Source of the DNA: Alphaproteobacteria bacterium
Lineage (GTDB): Bacteria > Pseudomonadota > Alphaproteobacteria > Puniceispirillales > Puniceispirillaceae
Assembly (NCBI GenBank): GCA_011524805.1
Contig: WTJO01000063.1
Span: 21,468 to 30,065 of the forward strand
Reading direction: 5' to 3'
Length of the DNA stretch: 8,598 nt
Of this stretch, positions 1 through 7,346 are shown one piece after another. The stretch's first letter is position 1; the number at the start of each line of letters is the position of its first letter. The position numbers and the translations under genes are program-made. The notes beneath the pieces were generated by a model. It was not told the origin of the DNA. It searched no databases and saw nothing but the letters and a program-made list of their open reading frames with translations.

Positions 1-920
1 CTGCACCTGCTACCGGCGCTGCGATGACTTTGTCGCCTGCTGTGCGCAAGCTGGTCGAAGAGCATCAGCTTAATCCGGCAGCGATTCGCGCTACAGGCAA
101 GGATGGCCGGCTTACAAAAGCAGATGTGAAGGCGGCAATTGATAATGGCGGGGCGCGTAATGCCGCAGCTCCTGCCAGCGCGGCGCCTGTATCTGCATCA
201 GCTGTCGCCCGTCCAGATGACCCGCGCGAAGAACGTGTGCCTATGTCGCGCTTGCGCCGTATCATTGCATCACGTCTGAAAGATGCCCAGAATACAGCCG
301 CTATGCTGACAACCTTTAACGAGGTAGATATGTCAGCCGTAATGGCCTTGCGGTCTGAATATAAGGACGAGTTTGAGAAAAACCATGGCGCACGTCTGGG
401 CTTTATGGGCTTTTTTGTCAAGGCAGTGATTACTGCACTGACAGAATTTCCGGCAGTAAATGCAGAAATTCATGGCGATGATATTATCTATAAGAATTTC
501 TATAATATCGGCGTGGCTGTGGGCACACCTCAGGGGCTGGTAGTACCAGTGCTGAAAGATGCCCAGCATATGGGACTTGCCGATATTGAATCTACCATTG
601 GCGAATTTGGCCAGAAGGCAAGAGATGGCAAGCTGGGCCCCGCAGATATGGCAGGCGGCACCTTTACCATTTCAAATGGCGGTGTCTATGGCTCGCTTAT
701 GTCGACACCTATTCTGAACCCGCCTCAAAGTGGTATTCTGGGGATGCATAAAATCCAGAAGCGGCCAGTTGCCATCGGCAATTCAGTTGAGATTAGACCG
801 ATGATGTATCTGGCACTATCATATGATCATAGAATTATTGATGGTCGGGAAGCTGTTTCCTTTTTGGTGAGGGTAAAGGAATCAATCGAAGATCCACGCC
901 GCCTGCTATTGGGTGTCTAG
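1..920 (+). CDS. sucB: Dihydrolipoyllysine succinyltransferase (E2 of 2-oxoglutarate dehydrogenase), 5' truncated
   Basis: This enzyme transfers the succinyl group from lipoyl-lysine to CoA in the 2-oxoglutarate dehydrogenase complex of the TCA cycle, in the cytoplasm. The reading frame is open to the left edge (codons for APATGAA precede the first ATG at 24), so that ATG is internal and the N-terminal lipoyl domain lies outside the window. What remains is an Ala/Pro-rich linker, the E3/E1-binding domain at about 36-140 (AVRKLVEEHQLN...GKDGRLTKADV), a second Ala/Pro linker, and the catalytic acyltransferase domain from about 240. The active-site motif DHRIIDG is complete, with His at 828-830 and Asp at 840-842. 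The stretch GGTFTISNGGVYGSLMSTP is typical of succinyl- rather than acetyltransferases, and the lpdA neighbour agrees. The stop is TAG at 918-920. The family is certain; the substrate is very likely. Confidence 0.95.
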   Translation, partial: APATGAAMTLSPAVRKLVEEHQLNPAAIRATGKDGRLTKADVKAAIDNGGARNAAAPASAAPVSASAVARPDDPREERVPMSRLRRIIASRLKDAQNTAAMLTTFNEVDMSAVMALRSEYKDEFEKNHGARLGFMGFFVKAVITALTEFPAVNAEIHGDDIIYKNFYNIGVAVGTPQGLVVPVLKDAQHMGLADIESTIGEFGQKARDGKLGPADMAGGTFTISNGGVYGSLMSTPILNPPQSGILGMHKIQKRPVAIGNSVEIRPMMYLALSYDHRIIDGREAVSFLVRVKESIEDPRRLLLGV

Positions 921-965
921 CGCGGATTTTATAATCGCATCAGCCAGAACGGGATGAGGGGTGCT

Positions 966-2375
966 ATGAGCGAAACAACATTTGATCTGATCGTTATTGG
1001 CGGCGGGCCGGCAGGATATGTCGGGGCTATCAGAGCCGCACAGCTAGGCATGAATGTCGCCTGTATCGACAAGCGCACAACCCTGGGCGGCACCTGTCTG
1101 AATGTCGGATGTATCCCGTCTAAGGCATTGTTGAATGCGTCCGAGAAATATGCCGATGCCGTATCTGGCCATCTGGCCGGATTGGGGGTCACCTTTTCAA
1201 AGGTGGGGCTTGATCTGGATGCGATGATGTCGGCAAAGGATTCGGTTGTAACCGGCCTGACGGACGGGATTGATTTTCTGTTTCGCAAAAATAAAATTAC
1301 CAGACTGACAGGCACGGCCAGCATTGCACAGGCTGGCAAGGTTGTGATTACAGACGGGGCTGATAACGGCACTTATCATGCTGAAAAGATCATGATCGCT
1401 ACAGGCTCTGAGCCAGCTAGCCTGCCAAATATCGATATTGACGAGAAAAAGATTGTATCGTCGACAGGCGCACTGTCTTTGTCGAAACTGCCCAAAAAGA
1501 TGGTTGTGATCGGGGCTGGCTATATCGGGCTTGAAATGGGCACCGTATGGTCACGCCTAGGCACAGAGGTTGAGGTGGTGGAATTTCTGCCGCGTATTCT
1601 GCCCGGCATGGATTCAGAAGTAGCTAGTAAATTCAAGGCCATGCTGGCAAAGCAGGGCCTGTCTTTCCATCTGAATACAGCAGTAAAATCTGCAAAATCC
1701 GGAAAGGCTGGTGTGACGCTGGCTGTTGAAGATAATAAAACAGGCGAGATGCGTGATATGAAATGCGATATTGCGCTGGTCGCGGTTGGCCGCACGCCAA
1801 ACAGCCAGAATCTCGGACTCGAAGCCCTAGGGGTTGAATTGACAGCAAAAGGCCAGATTGTGGTTGATGCTGATTTTGAAACCAGTGTCGAAGGCATTTT
1901 TGCGGTTGGTGATGTAATCGAAGGCCCAATGCTGGCACATAAGGCAGAAGAAGATGCGGTTGCCGCGGTTGAAATTATGGCAGGTCAAGCTGGACATGTT
2001 GATTATGATCTGGTGCCCGGCATTGTCTATACAGCCCCCGAGATTGCCACGCTTGGCGCGACAGAAGACAGTCTGAAAGACAAGAATATCGATTACAGCA
2101 AAGGGGTATTTCCCTTTCTTGCAAATAGCCGCGCCAAAGCCACAGGCCATACCGACGGATTTGTAAAAATTCTGGCAGATTCACACACTGACAAAGTGCT
2201 GGGATGCCATATAATCGGCCATGAAGCAGGCACCCTGATTCATGAAATTGCTACAGCCATGGCCTTTGGCGCATCTTCTGAAGATATTGCCAGAACCTGT
2301 CATGGCCATCCAACCATGAATGAAGCGGTAAAAGAAGCTGCACTGGCGGTTGACGGGCGGGCTATTCATATATAG
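966..2375 (+). CDS. lpdA: Dihydrolipoyl dehydrogenase (E3)
   Basis: This FAD-dependent oxidoreductase reoxidises dihydrolipoyl-lysine on E2 and passes electrons to NAD+. Numbering from ATG 966 gives 469 residues, normal for the family. Visible motifs are the FAD-binding GGGPAGYVGA at 12-21, the redox disulfide in GGTCLNVGCIPSK (Cys44, Cys49), the NAD-binding GAGYIG at 183-188, the second FAD motif GIFAVGD at 310-316, and the C-terminal catalytic pair in HGHPTMNE (His448, Glu453). An in-frame ATG at 954 would add four residues (MRGA). I prefer 966 because GAGGGG at 956-961 sits 4 nt before it. The gene starts 45 bp after sucB with no evident promoter between, so it is probably co-transcribed and serves the 2-oxoglutarate complex. 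E3 can be shared with other 2-oxoacid dehydrogenases, which the sequence cannot settle. Confidence 0.97.
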   Translation: MSETTFDLIVIGGGPAGYVGAIRAAQLGMNVACIDKRTTLGGTCLNVGCIPSKALLNASEKYADAVSGHLAGLGVTFSKVGLDLDAMMSAKDSVVTGLTDGIDFLFRKNKITRLTGTASIAQAGKVVITDGADNGTYHAEKIMIATGSEPASLPNIDIDEKKIVSSTGALSLSKLPKKMVVIGAGYIGLEMGTVWSRLGTEVEVVEFLPRILPGMDSEVASKFKAMLAKQGLSFHLNTAVKSAKSGKAGVTLAVEDNKTGEMRDMKCDIALVAVGRTPNSQNLGLEALGVELTAKGQIVVDADFETSVEGIFAVGDVIEGPMLAHKAEEDAVAAVEIMAGQAGHVDYDLVPGIVYTAPEIATLGATEDSLKDKNIDYSKGVFPFLANSRAKATGHTDGFVKILADSHTDKVLGCHIIGHEAGTLIHEIATAMAFGASSEDIARTCHGHPTMNEAVKEAALAVDGRAIHI

Positions 2376-2387
2376 CGCCAGTCTTGG

Positions 2388-2404
2388 CCATATTCATGAT
2401 ATGG
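2388..2404. other. Small inverted repeat between convergent lpdA and xerC
   Basis: CCATAT (2388-2393) and ATATGG (2399-2404) form a perfect 6-bp inverted repeat around a 5-nt loop. It lies inside the 34-bp gap between the lpdA and xerC stop codons. A T-rich stretch (TATTTT, 2411-2416) follows on the + strand but is not a clean T-run. It could act as a weak bidirectional terminator. The stem is short and AT-rich, so this is a position-based guess. Confidence 0.25.
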
Positions 2405-2409
2405 GGGCA

Positions 2410-3324
2410 CTATTTTGTGCGGGCGCGGGGATGAATATCTTCATGCAGGGCAGCCAGCTTGGCGGTGTTGACATGTGTATATCTTTGCGTTGTTGACAGG
2501 CTTTCATGGCCAAGTAATTGCTGGATAGCCCGCAAATCACCGCCATTGCCAAGCAATTCTGTTGCAAAGGCATGACGCAGGGCATGCGGGGTGATATGGG
2601 CTGGCAGGTCAAGTGATACTCTAAGCTGCTCCACCAGCCTCTGCACTGCCCGCGCATTTAATGGCGCGCCTCTGCTTGATCTGAACAGGGCTGACCCGCC
2701 TTCTGGCTGGAACGGACAGCTTGCCGCCGCCTTGTTCACGGCTTCGGCAACTACGGCCAGTACAGGCACATCTCTGTCTTTGCTGCCTTTGCCAGTGATG
2801 GTTATCCAGTCGCCTAGCGGCATATCAGCGGCAGTTAGCGATAGCGCCTCGGAAATACGCAAACCCACACCATATAGCAGCATCAGCACAGCAAAATCTC
2901 TGTCTTTCTGCCAGTCTGCTACAGGCCGGCGAAATACCGCATTCAGCAATTGTTCCATATTCAGACTATCAATTGTCTTTGGAATCTGATGTGGCTGTTT
3001 GGGGGCTTTCATCCAGCTGATATCGTCAATCTCAAACAGATTGCGTTTACTGCCAAACCGGAAAAAACTCCTCAGGCTTGAGATTCGTCTGGCAATGGTG
3101 GCACGAGAATGCTGCTGTTGCTGTTCTGCCAGAAACTGTCTGAATATGGCGCGGTCAGGCGGTACAAGCGCTGCATTATGGGCAGCTAGAAAGCTGAGAT
3201 AAATCTCAAAATCACGCTGATAGGCATCAAGGGTGGGCGCTGAAAACCGGCGTTCTGTCTCAAGCCAGCCTACCCATGCCTCTTGCCATCTGGCGGTATT
3301 CTGGGCGGGTATCGTATCTGCCAT
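2410..3324 (-). CDS. xerC: Tyrosine recombinase XerC
   Basis: This is a site-specific recombinase that, with XerD, resolves chromosome dimers at dif near the terminus during division. The 304-residue length is normal. Residues about 12-105 form the N-terminal SAM-like core-binding domain (LETERRFSAPTLDAYQRD), and residues about 120-300 form the catalytic domain. The catalytic set is complete: Arg156 (GVGLRISEAL), Lys179 (GKGSKDR), His247 and Arg250 (HALRHAFATELL), His273 (LLGHESL) and nucleophile Tyr282 (TQRYTHV). The protein ends in HPRARTK, a typical XerC-like tail. The ATG at 3324 is the only ATG after the nearest upstream in-frame stop. Its ribosome site is poor, because AGGGA lies about 17 nt away. 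It sits 61 bp downstream of the DUF484 gene. The DUF484-xerC pairing also occurs in E. coli (yigA-xerC), which favours XerC over XerD or a phage integrase. Confidence 0.93.
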   Translation of the reverse strand: MADTIPAQNTARWQEAWVGWLETERRFSAPTLDAYQRDFEIYLSFLAAHNAALVPPDRAIFRQFLAEQQQQHSRATIARRISSLRSFFRFGSKRNLFEIDDISWMKAPKQPHQIPKTIDSLNMEQLLNAVFRRPVADWQKDRDFAVLMLLYGVGLRISEALSLTAADMPLGDWITITGKGSKDRDVPVLAVVAEAVNKAAASCPFQPEGGSALFRSSRGAPLNARAVQRLVEQLRVSLDLPAHITPHALRHAFATELLGNGGDLRAIQQLLGHESLSTTQRYTHVNTAKLAALHEDIHPRARTK

Positions 3325-3385
3325 GCTATATCTGTTTATTCCCTGTTTTGCCCAAATATCACTATGTAATTGTCTAAGCTATATA

Positions 3386-4042
3386 TTATCCTGTCAGGCT
3401 CTGATTTTCCAGACAGGCAAGCAATGCCACTCCGACAATTTCAGCTAAATTGGTAAGCAGTGTCTGTCCCTGATCAGGTGAAAAGCTGGTTTCTGTGCGG
3501 CCTGCCAGAATCAGTACCGAGCCTTTTACAGGGGCAGATAGCTGATCAGGCAGGGCAATGGCGGCCATGCTTGCCGAGGGGGTTGAAAATAGCCCGCTAG
3601 ATTTGGCAGGGCCAAGATAGATTTGCTTGGCGTCCAGAATTTCGGCAATCTGCGCATCTTCAAGTATCAGAAAGCCTGCGGCTTCAGCGCCTTCAATGGC
3701 AGTTGAGGCCGGCATCACCAGCCGCGCGCCCGCAAGCGAGAAAATAATCGGCAGTTCCTCATCTACCATCTGGCCAAAGGCGGTCAGGTCAGTACATGCC
3801 AGAAAGCCCAGAGTTGCATGGTGTAATGCCTGCCAGTGCGCCATATTTACACTTGCTGCTTCAATCAGGCTTTTATTTGCTTTTGACAGTCGGCGCGCTT
3901 CTTTTCTGGCCTGTGCCGCAATTTTTCCGGTTGCATCTATCAGCTTATGTGCATGTGCAGGATAATGCCTGTCCAGAAATTCGGGATTATCTGCCAGATA
4001 ATCCAGTATTTGCTGTTCTGTCAGAGAAGAAGAGGTGCCCAT
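3386..4042 (-). CDS. DUF484 family protein
   Basis: This 218-residue cytoplasmic protein has the DUF484 layout. It begins with a short helical motif, ILDYLADNPEFLDRHYPA (12-29), matching the family's 'YL...P.FL' start. A charged helical stretch at about 38-64 is possibly coiled coil. A GAF-like domain follows from about 70 to 212, ending in KGSVLILAGRTETSFSPDQ and TLLTNLAEIVGVAL, the family's usual C-terminal pattern. There is no signal peptide or membrane segment. The biochemical function is unknown. The GAF-like fold suggests ligand sensing or dimerisation, but no ligand residues can be named. The start is supported by AGCAGG 4 nt before the ATG. It sits 29 bp after the transaldolase gene and 61 bp before xerC, so it is probably in one operon with both. 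E. coli has the same DUF484-xerC adjacency (yigA-xerC), hinting at a link to recombination, but this is context only. Confidence 0.88.
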   Translation of the reverse strand: MGTSSSLTEQQILDYLADNPEFLDRHYPAHAHKLIDATGKIAAQARKEARRLSKANKSLIEAASVNMAHWQALHHATLGFLACTDLTAFGQMVDEELPIIFSLAGARLVMPASTAIEGAEAAGFLILEDAQIAEILDAKQIYLGPAKSSGLFSTPSASMAAIALPDQLSAPVKGSVLILAGRTETSFSPDQGQTLLTNLAEIVGVALLACLENQSLTG

Positions 4043-4071
4043 TATGCCTGCTCTCAGGTAATCCTGCTATC

Positions 4072-4725
4072 CTATAAGATTGACTGTCCGGTTTTCTGCC
4101 AGTCTGCCAGAAAGGCATCCAGCCCTTTATCTGTAAGCGGATGTTTGTATAGCTGGCCTAGAATGGCAGGCGGGATTGTAACCACATCTGCGCCCATAAT
4201 GGCGGCATCTGTTACATGCTGAGTGCTTCTGACAGAGGCGACCAGCACTTCTGTTGCAAAATCATAATTTGAATAAATATCAACAATATCGCTAATCAGC
4301 CCCATACCATCCTGACCAAGGTCATCTAGCCTTCCGACAAACGGAGAGATAAAGCGCGCGCCCGCTTTGGCAGCCAGCAGGGCCTGACCTGCGGTAAAAC
4401 ACAAAGTAACATTGACCATAATTCCCTGCGCCGATAGCTCTGCACATAGCTGCAGCCCGTCCGGTGTAAGCGGCACCTTAACCGCTACATTATCGGCAAT
4501 CGCTGATAGCACATCAGCTTCTTTGCGCATGGTAGCCAGGTCTGTTGCGGTTACTTCTGCGCTTACAGGGCCGGGCACTATTGTGCAAATTTCGGCAATT
4601 GTCTGTTTAATATCACGCCCCGACTTGGCAATCAGGGACGGGTTGGTGGTAACGCCATCAACCATCTGCGATGGCATAAGTGATGTAATTTGGTCTATAT
4701 CTGCTGTATCAAGAAAAATTTTCAT
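4072..4725 (-). CDS. tal: Small (FSA/TalC-type) transaldolase
   Basis: This 217-residue TIM-barrel enzyme is of the short transaldolase / fructose-6-phosphate aldolase family (usual length about 214-222). It begins MKIFLDTADI and has the TTNPSL motif at 26-31. The Schiff-base lysine is Lys83 in VAVKVPLTPDG. Two positions separate the activities in characterised members: E. coli FSA has Gln59 and Tyr131, transaldolases have Glu and Phe. Here the equivalents are Glu57 (SAEVTATD) and Phe129 (SPFVGR), each offset by two like Lys83 versus Lys85. Transaldolase (sedoheptulose 7-phosphate + glyceraldehyde 3-phosphate to erythrose 4-phosphate + fructose 6-phosphate, non-oxidative pentose phosphate pathway) is therefore more likely than the aldolase reaction, although such genes are often labelled fsa. 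It is the first gene of the leftward operon with DUF484 and xerC. A purine-rich GAGACGGACAG precedes the ATG. Confidence 0.92.
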   Translation of the reverse strand: MKIFLDTADIDQITSLMPSQMVDGVTTNPSLIAKSGRDIKQTIAEICTIVPGPVSAEVTATDLATMRKEADVLSAIADNVAVKVPLTPDGLQLCAELSAQGIMVNVTLCFTAGQALLAAKAGARFISPFVGRLDDLGQDGMGLISDIVDIYSNYDFATEVLVASVRSTQHVTDAAIMGADVVTIPPAILGQLYKHPLTDKGLDAFLADWQKTGQSIL

Positions 4726-4803
4726 CTGTCCGTCTCTGTCACATTTCGGCGTTTATCTGGTCTCAGGCGTAAGCTGTTTGACGATTTACCCTGATGGTGC
4801 CAC

Positions 4804-4833
4804 ATGTTACAGTGAGCGCTCAGCCAAAGGCAA
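4804..4833 (-). promoter_or_regulatory. Candidate promoter for the transaldolase-DUF484-xerC operon, with palindrome in spacer
   Basis: On the minus strand TTGCCT (4828-4833) and TAACAT (4804-4809) match the sigma-70 -35 and -10 boxes at 4 of 6 each, with an 18-bp spacer. The spacer contains the perfect 10-bp palindrome TGAGCGCTCA (4813-4822), a possible operator. Transcription would start near 4797, about 70 nt before the transaldolase ATG. The box matches are weak and were made by eye. Confidence 0.3.
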
Positions 4834-4879
4834 CTGCAAAATATCCGGCATGGCAGCTTATTCGGTGCGAGAAGCTTGG

Positions 4880-4898
4880 TGACAGGCGGTGTTTGTCA
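4880..4898. repeat. Inverted repeat TGACA-N9-TGTCA upstream of priA
   Basis: TGACA (4880-4884) and TGTCA (4894-4898) are perfect 5-bp inverted arms spaced 9 bp apart. The right arm overlaps the candidate -35 box of priA. A further imperfectly centred pair, GGTGA (4879-4883) and TCACC (4910-4914), surrounds it. This could be a repressor half-site pair or chance; the arms are short. Confidence 0.3.
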
Positions 4899-4921
4899 TA
4901 GAGTGAGCATCACCTTCTAAC
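4893..4921 (+). promoter_or_regulatory. Candidate sigma-70-like promoter for priA
   Basis: TTGTCA (4893-4898, 5 of 6) is followed after 17 bp by TCTAAC (4916-4921, 4 of 6). The start would fall near 4928, leaving a short leader of about 23 nt before the priA ATG at 4951. The -35 box overlaps the right arm of an inverted repeat (4880-4898). The assignment is by eye, without experimental support. Confidence 0.35.
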
Positions 4922-4950
4922 AGATAGGCATTAATCTCAGGCAAAAATGA

Positions 4951-7305
4951 ATGACAGATACGCCCCCTTCACCTGCTAGATTGCCAACAGATATGCTCTG
5001 CCAGATTGCCGTGCCGGTGCCTATTATGCGCGCTGAAAAGACAGTCTATGACTATCTGGCAAGCTCAGCATTTCAGCTGTCATACGGGGATATTGTTCTG
5101 GTGCCGCTCGGCTCACAACAGGTCTGGGGCATTGTGGTCGGGCTGGAACAGACAGGCGATATGCCCTCCTCACGGCTGAAACATATACTTGGTAGGGCAG
5201 ATTTACCACCTATCTCAAAGCTGAATCTGGCTTATCTTGAGCAGCTTTCAAAATGGACAGTTGCGCCGTTTGGGGCGGTGATGAAGCTGATGCTGAACTG
5301 CCCTCAGGCGCTAGTGCCGCCGCCGTCTGTTATGATGTACCGGCTAGCAGATGACTGGCAGGAACGGCTGGCAGAATCTGCTATTACCATGACATCACAG
5401 CGCAACAGGCTGATTGAGTTTATGGCGTCAGTTCCCCCGATGAGCCTGTCTGATCTGGCACGCGAATCAGCCATTGGCACATCTGTTATTTCAAGCTTGC
5501 GCAAAACAGGGTTAATCATTAGCCAGCCCTCATTTCCCGAGGCTGTTCTGCCAGAAGTGACAGAATCTCATGCAGAACAGCTATTCCAAACCCTGAAATT
5601 GAATGAAAGCCAGCAACACATAGCCGACCAGCTAGGCAATGTTCTGGATAACGGGTTTTCGGTGCATCTGATAGATGGTGTGCCGGGGGCTGGCAAAACA
5701 GAATTATATTTCTGGCTGGTGGCGATGCAGGTAATCAAAGCACATCGGGCCAGAATGGACAGCACAAGGACAGGCATGCCATCTGGCGGGCAAATTATCA
5801 TTATGCTGCCTGAAATTGTGCTAACCACTGCGTGGCAGGACAGATTTTCAAAATGGTTCGGCATCACCCCGCTTATCTGGCATTCGTCAATGGCCATGCG
5901 CCAGCGCCGTACAATCTGGCGAAAGGCTATCAGGGGCGAGCCAATGGTGATAGCAGGGGCGCGGTCATTATTATCTCTTCCCTTTGCCGATCTGGGCATG
6001 GTGATTGTGGATGAAGAACATGACAGCTCGTTCAAACAGGAAGATTTTGTCAGCTATCAGGCGCGTGATATGGCGCTGATGCGGGCAAAATTGCATAATA
6101 TTCCGATTTTGCTGGCCAGTGCCACCCCTTCTCTTGAAAGCTGGGTGCGGGCATCGGGCGAGGCTGGCACGCCGCATAAAGACTGGCATTACTGGGCATT
6201 ATCAAGCCGGTTTGGTACTAGCCAGCTACCACAGGTTGGTCTGGTTGATGTACGTCTTGACAGGCCTGAGAGCGGAAAATGGATATCCCCGCCGCTTAAT
6301 GCGAGCATAAAGCAGCAGCTTCTGGCCGGCAGGCAGAGCCTGTTATTTCTAAACAGAAGGGGCTATGCCCCAATGACCGTATGTGGCGATTGTGGCCACA
6401 GGCTGGCCTGTCATCAATGTGATTCGCTGCTTGTGACGCACCGTCTGGCGGGCAATCGTCAATGCCATATTTGCGGTTATTCAGAACAGATCAGCCATAG
6501 CTGTCCGGCATGTGATAGCGAAGATGGTCTGGTAGCTGTGGGGCCGGGGGTTGAGCGGCTGGTAGAAGAGGTAAAAACCGAATTTCCAGATGCCCGTATA
6601 TCTATTCTATCAAGTGATTCTGTCGCTCAGGCAGGCTCGGCAGAACAGCTAATTGACCAGATTATCTCTGGTCAGGTAGATATTATTGTCGGCACGCAGA
6701 TGGCCGCCAAAGGCCATCATTTCCCGCATCTTGATTTTGTCGGGGTGATAGATGCCGATCTGGGGCTTGGCGGCGGTGATTTGCGCGCTGCAGAACGTAC
6801 CTACCAGCTATTATGGCAGGTTGCTGGCAGAAGTGGCAGAGAATCAGGGCGCAGTGGCAAGGTGCTTATCCAGACTTATCAGCCTGAACATCCTGTTATG
6901 CAGGCATTGCAAAGTCCGGATAATGGCGCAGATAATGGGCGCATGACAGATGCGCTCAAGCGCCGGCACAGATTTATGCAGGCAGAGGCGAAAAACCGGA
7001 AATCTGCCGGTATGCCGCCATTTGGGCGGCTGGCAGCGTTGGTGCTAAGCTCAAGTGATATTGTCAAGCTGGAACAGGCAGTGCATCAATGCGAGCAATT
7101 CAGGCCAGCCTTTGGCAATACGCATATTTACGGGCCTGCGCCTGCGGTGCTGTCGCGGGCGCGCGGGCAGTTCAGGATGCGCTATCTTATCAGGGCAGAC
7201 AGGCATGTCGCTGTTCAGGCGATTATTCTGGGCTGGCTGGAACAGATTAAATTGCCGCATGGTGTGCGCGCCCATTGTGATATAGATCCCTATAGTTTTA
7301 TGTAG
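4951..7305 (+). CDS. priA: Primosomal protein N' (PriA), replication restart helicase
   Basis: PriA is a 3'-to-5' superfamily 2 helicase that recognises stalled forks and reloads the replisome. The 784-residue protein is somewhat longer than the roughly 730 usual in the family. The N-terminal DNA-binding domain is at about 15-110. Helicase motifs are Walker A GVPGAGKTE (Lys249, Thr250), DEEH (354-357), ASATPS, NRRGYAP and the C-terminal QVAGRSGR, preceded by VGTQMAAKGHHFP. Between the helicase lobes, four CxxC pairs form the zinc-binding region: Cys478/481, 487/490, 505/508 and 518/521. It ends in DIDPYSFM, a usual PriA C-terminus. About 15 extra residues lie between Walker A and LPEI (near 264-279, HRARMDSTRTGMPSG), and Walker A reads GVPGAG instead of the common GVTGSG. 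The start ATG 4951 has only a weak CAGG 9 nt upstream; Met15 is a less likely alternative. Confidence 0.97.
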   Translation: MTDTPPSPARLPTDMLCQIAVPVPIMRAEKTVYDYLASSAFQLSYGDIVLVPLGSQQVWGIVVGLEQTGDMPSSRLKHILGRADLPPISKLNLAYLEQLSKWTVAPFGAVMKLMLNCPQALVPPPSVMMYRLADDWQERLAESAITMTSQRNRLIEFMASVPPMSLSDLARESAIGTSVISSLRKTGLIISQPSFPEAVLPEVTESHAEQLFQTLKLNESQQHIADQLGNVLDNGFSVHLIDGVPGAGKTELYFWLVAMQVIKAHRARMDSTRTGMPSGGQIIIMLPEIVLTTAWQDRFSKWFGITPLIWHSSMAMRQRRTIWRKAIRGEPMVIAGARSLLSLPFADLGMVIVDEEHDSSFKQEDFVSYQARDMALMRAKLHNIPILLASATPSLESWVRASGEAGTPHKDWHYWALSSRFGTSQLPQVGLVDVRLDRPESGKWISPPLNASIKQQLLAGRQSLLFLNRRGYAPMTVCGDCGHRLACHQCDSLLVTHRLAGNRQCHICGYSEQISHSCPACDSEDGLVAVGPGVERLVEEVKTEFPDARISILSSDSVAQAGSAEQLIDQIISGQVDIIVGTQMAAKGHHFPHLDFVGVIDADLGLGGGDLRAAERTYQLLWQVAGRSGRESGRSGKVLIQTYQPEHPVMQALQSPDNGADNGRMTDALKRRHRFMQAEAKNRKSAGMPPFGRLAALVLSSSDIVKLEQAVHQCEQFRPAFGNTHIYGPAPAVLSRARGQFRMRYLIRADRHVAVQAIILGWLEQIKLPHGVRAHCDIDPYSFM

Positions 7306-7319
7306 CTGGCTGACTGTCC

Positions 7320-7342
7320 AGAAGCGATATTTCATGCTTTTT
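7320..7342 (+). terminator. Possible weak intrinsic terminator after priA
   Basis: AGAAGCG (7320-7326) can pair with TGCTTTT (7335-7341), with two G-U pairs, around an 8-nt loop. The 3' arm runs directly into a T-run (7338-7342). It lies 15 nt after the priA stop. The stem is poor in G+C, so termination would be inefficient at best and priA transcripts might read through into atpH. Confidence 0.25.
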
Positions 7343-7346
7343 ATTG

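Noticed and set aside
24..920. ATG at 24 as the real start of sucB.
   Set aside because: The frame is open upstream with an Ala/Pro linker, and the encoded protein would lack the lipoyl domain. It is an internal Met of a gene cut by the window edge.
929..1372. A 147-codon minus-strand open frame inside lpdA.
   Set aside because: It is wholly antisense to lpdA, has no ribosome site and no recognisable domain.
2410..3324. The tyrosine recombinase as an integrase of a mobile element.
   Set aside because: Its length, XerC-like tail and DUF484 partner fit XerC. The flanks are core genes with no tRNA, attachment repeats or phage genes.
4412..4882. A 156-codon + strand open frame over the start of the transaldolase gene and part of the divergent region.
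   Set aside because: Most of it is antisense to a clear conserved gene. The translation is low-complexity (Ser/Ala/Ile-rich) with no family resemblance, as expected of a shadow frame.
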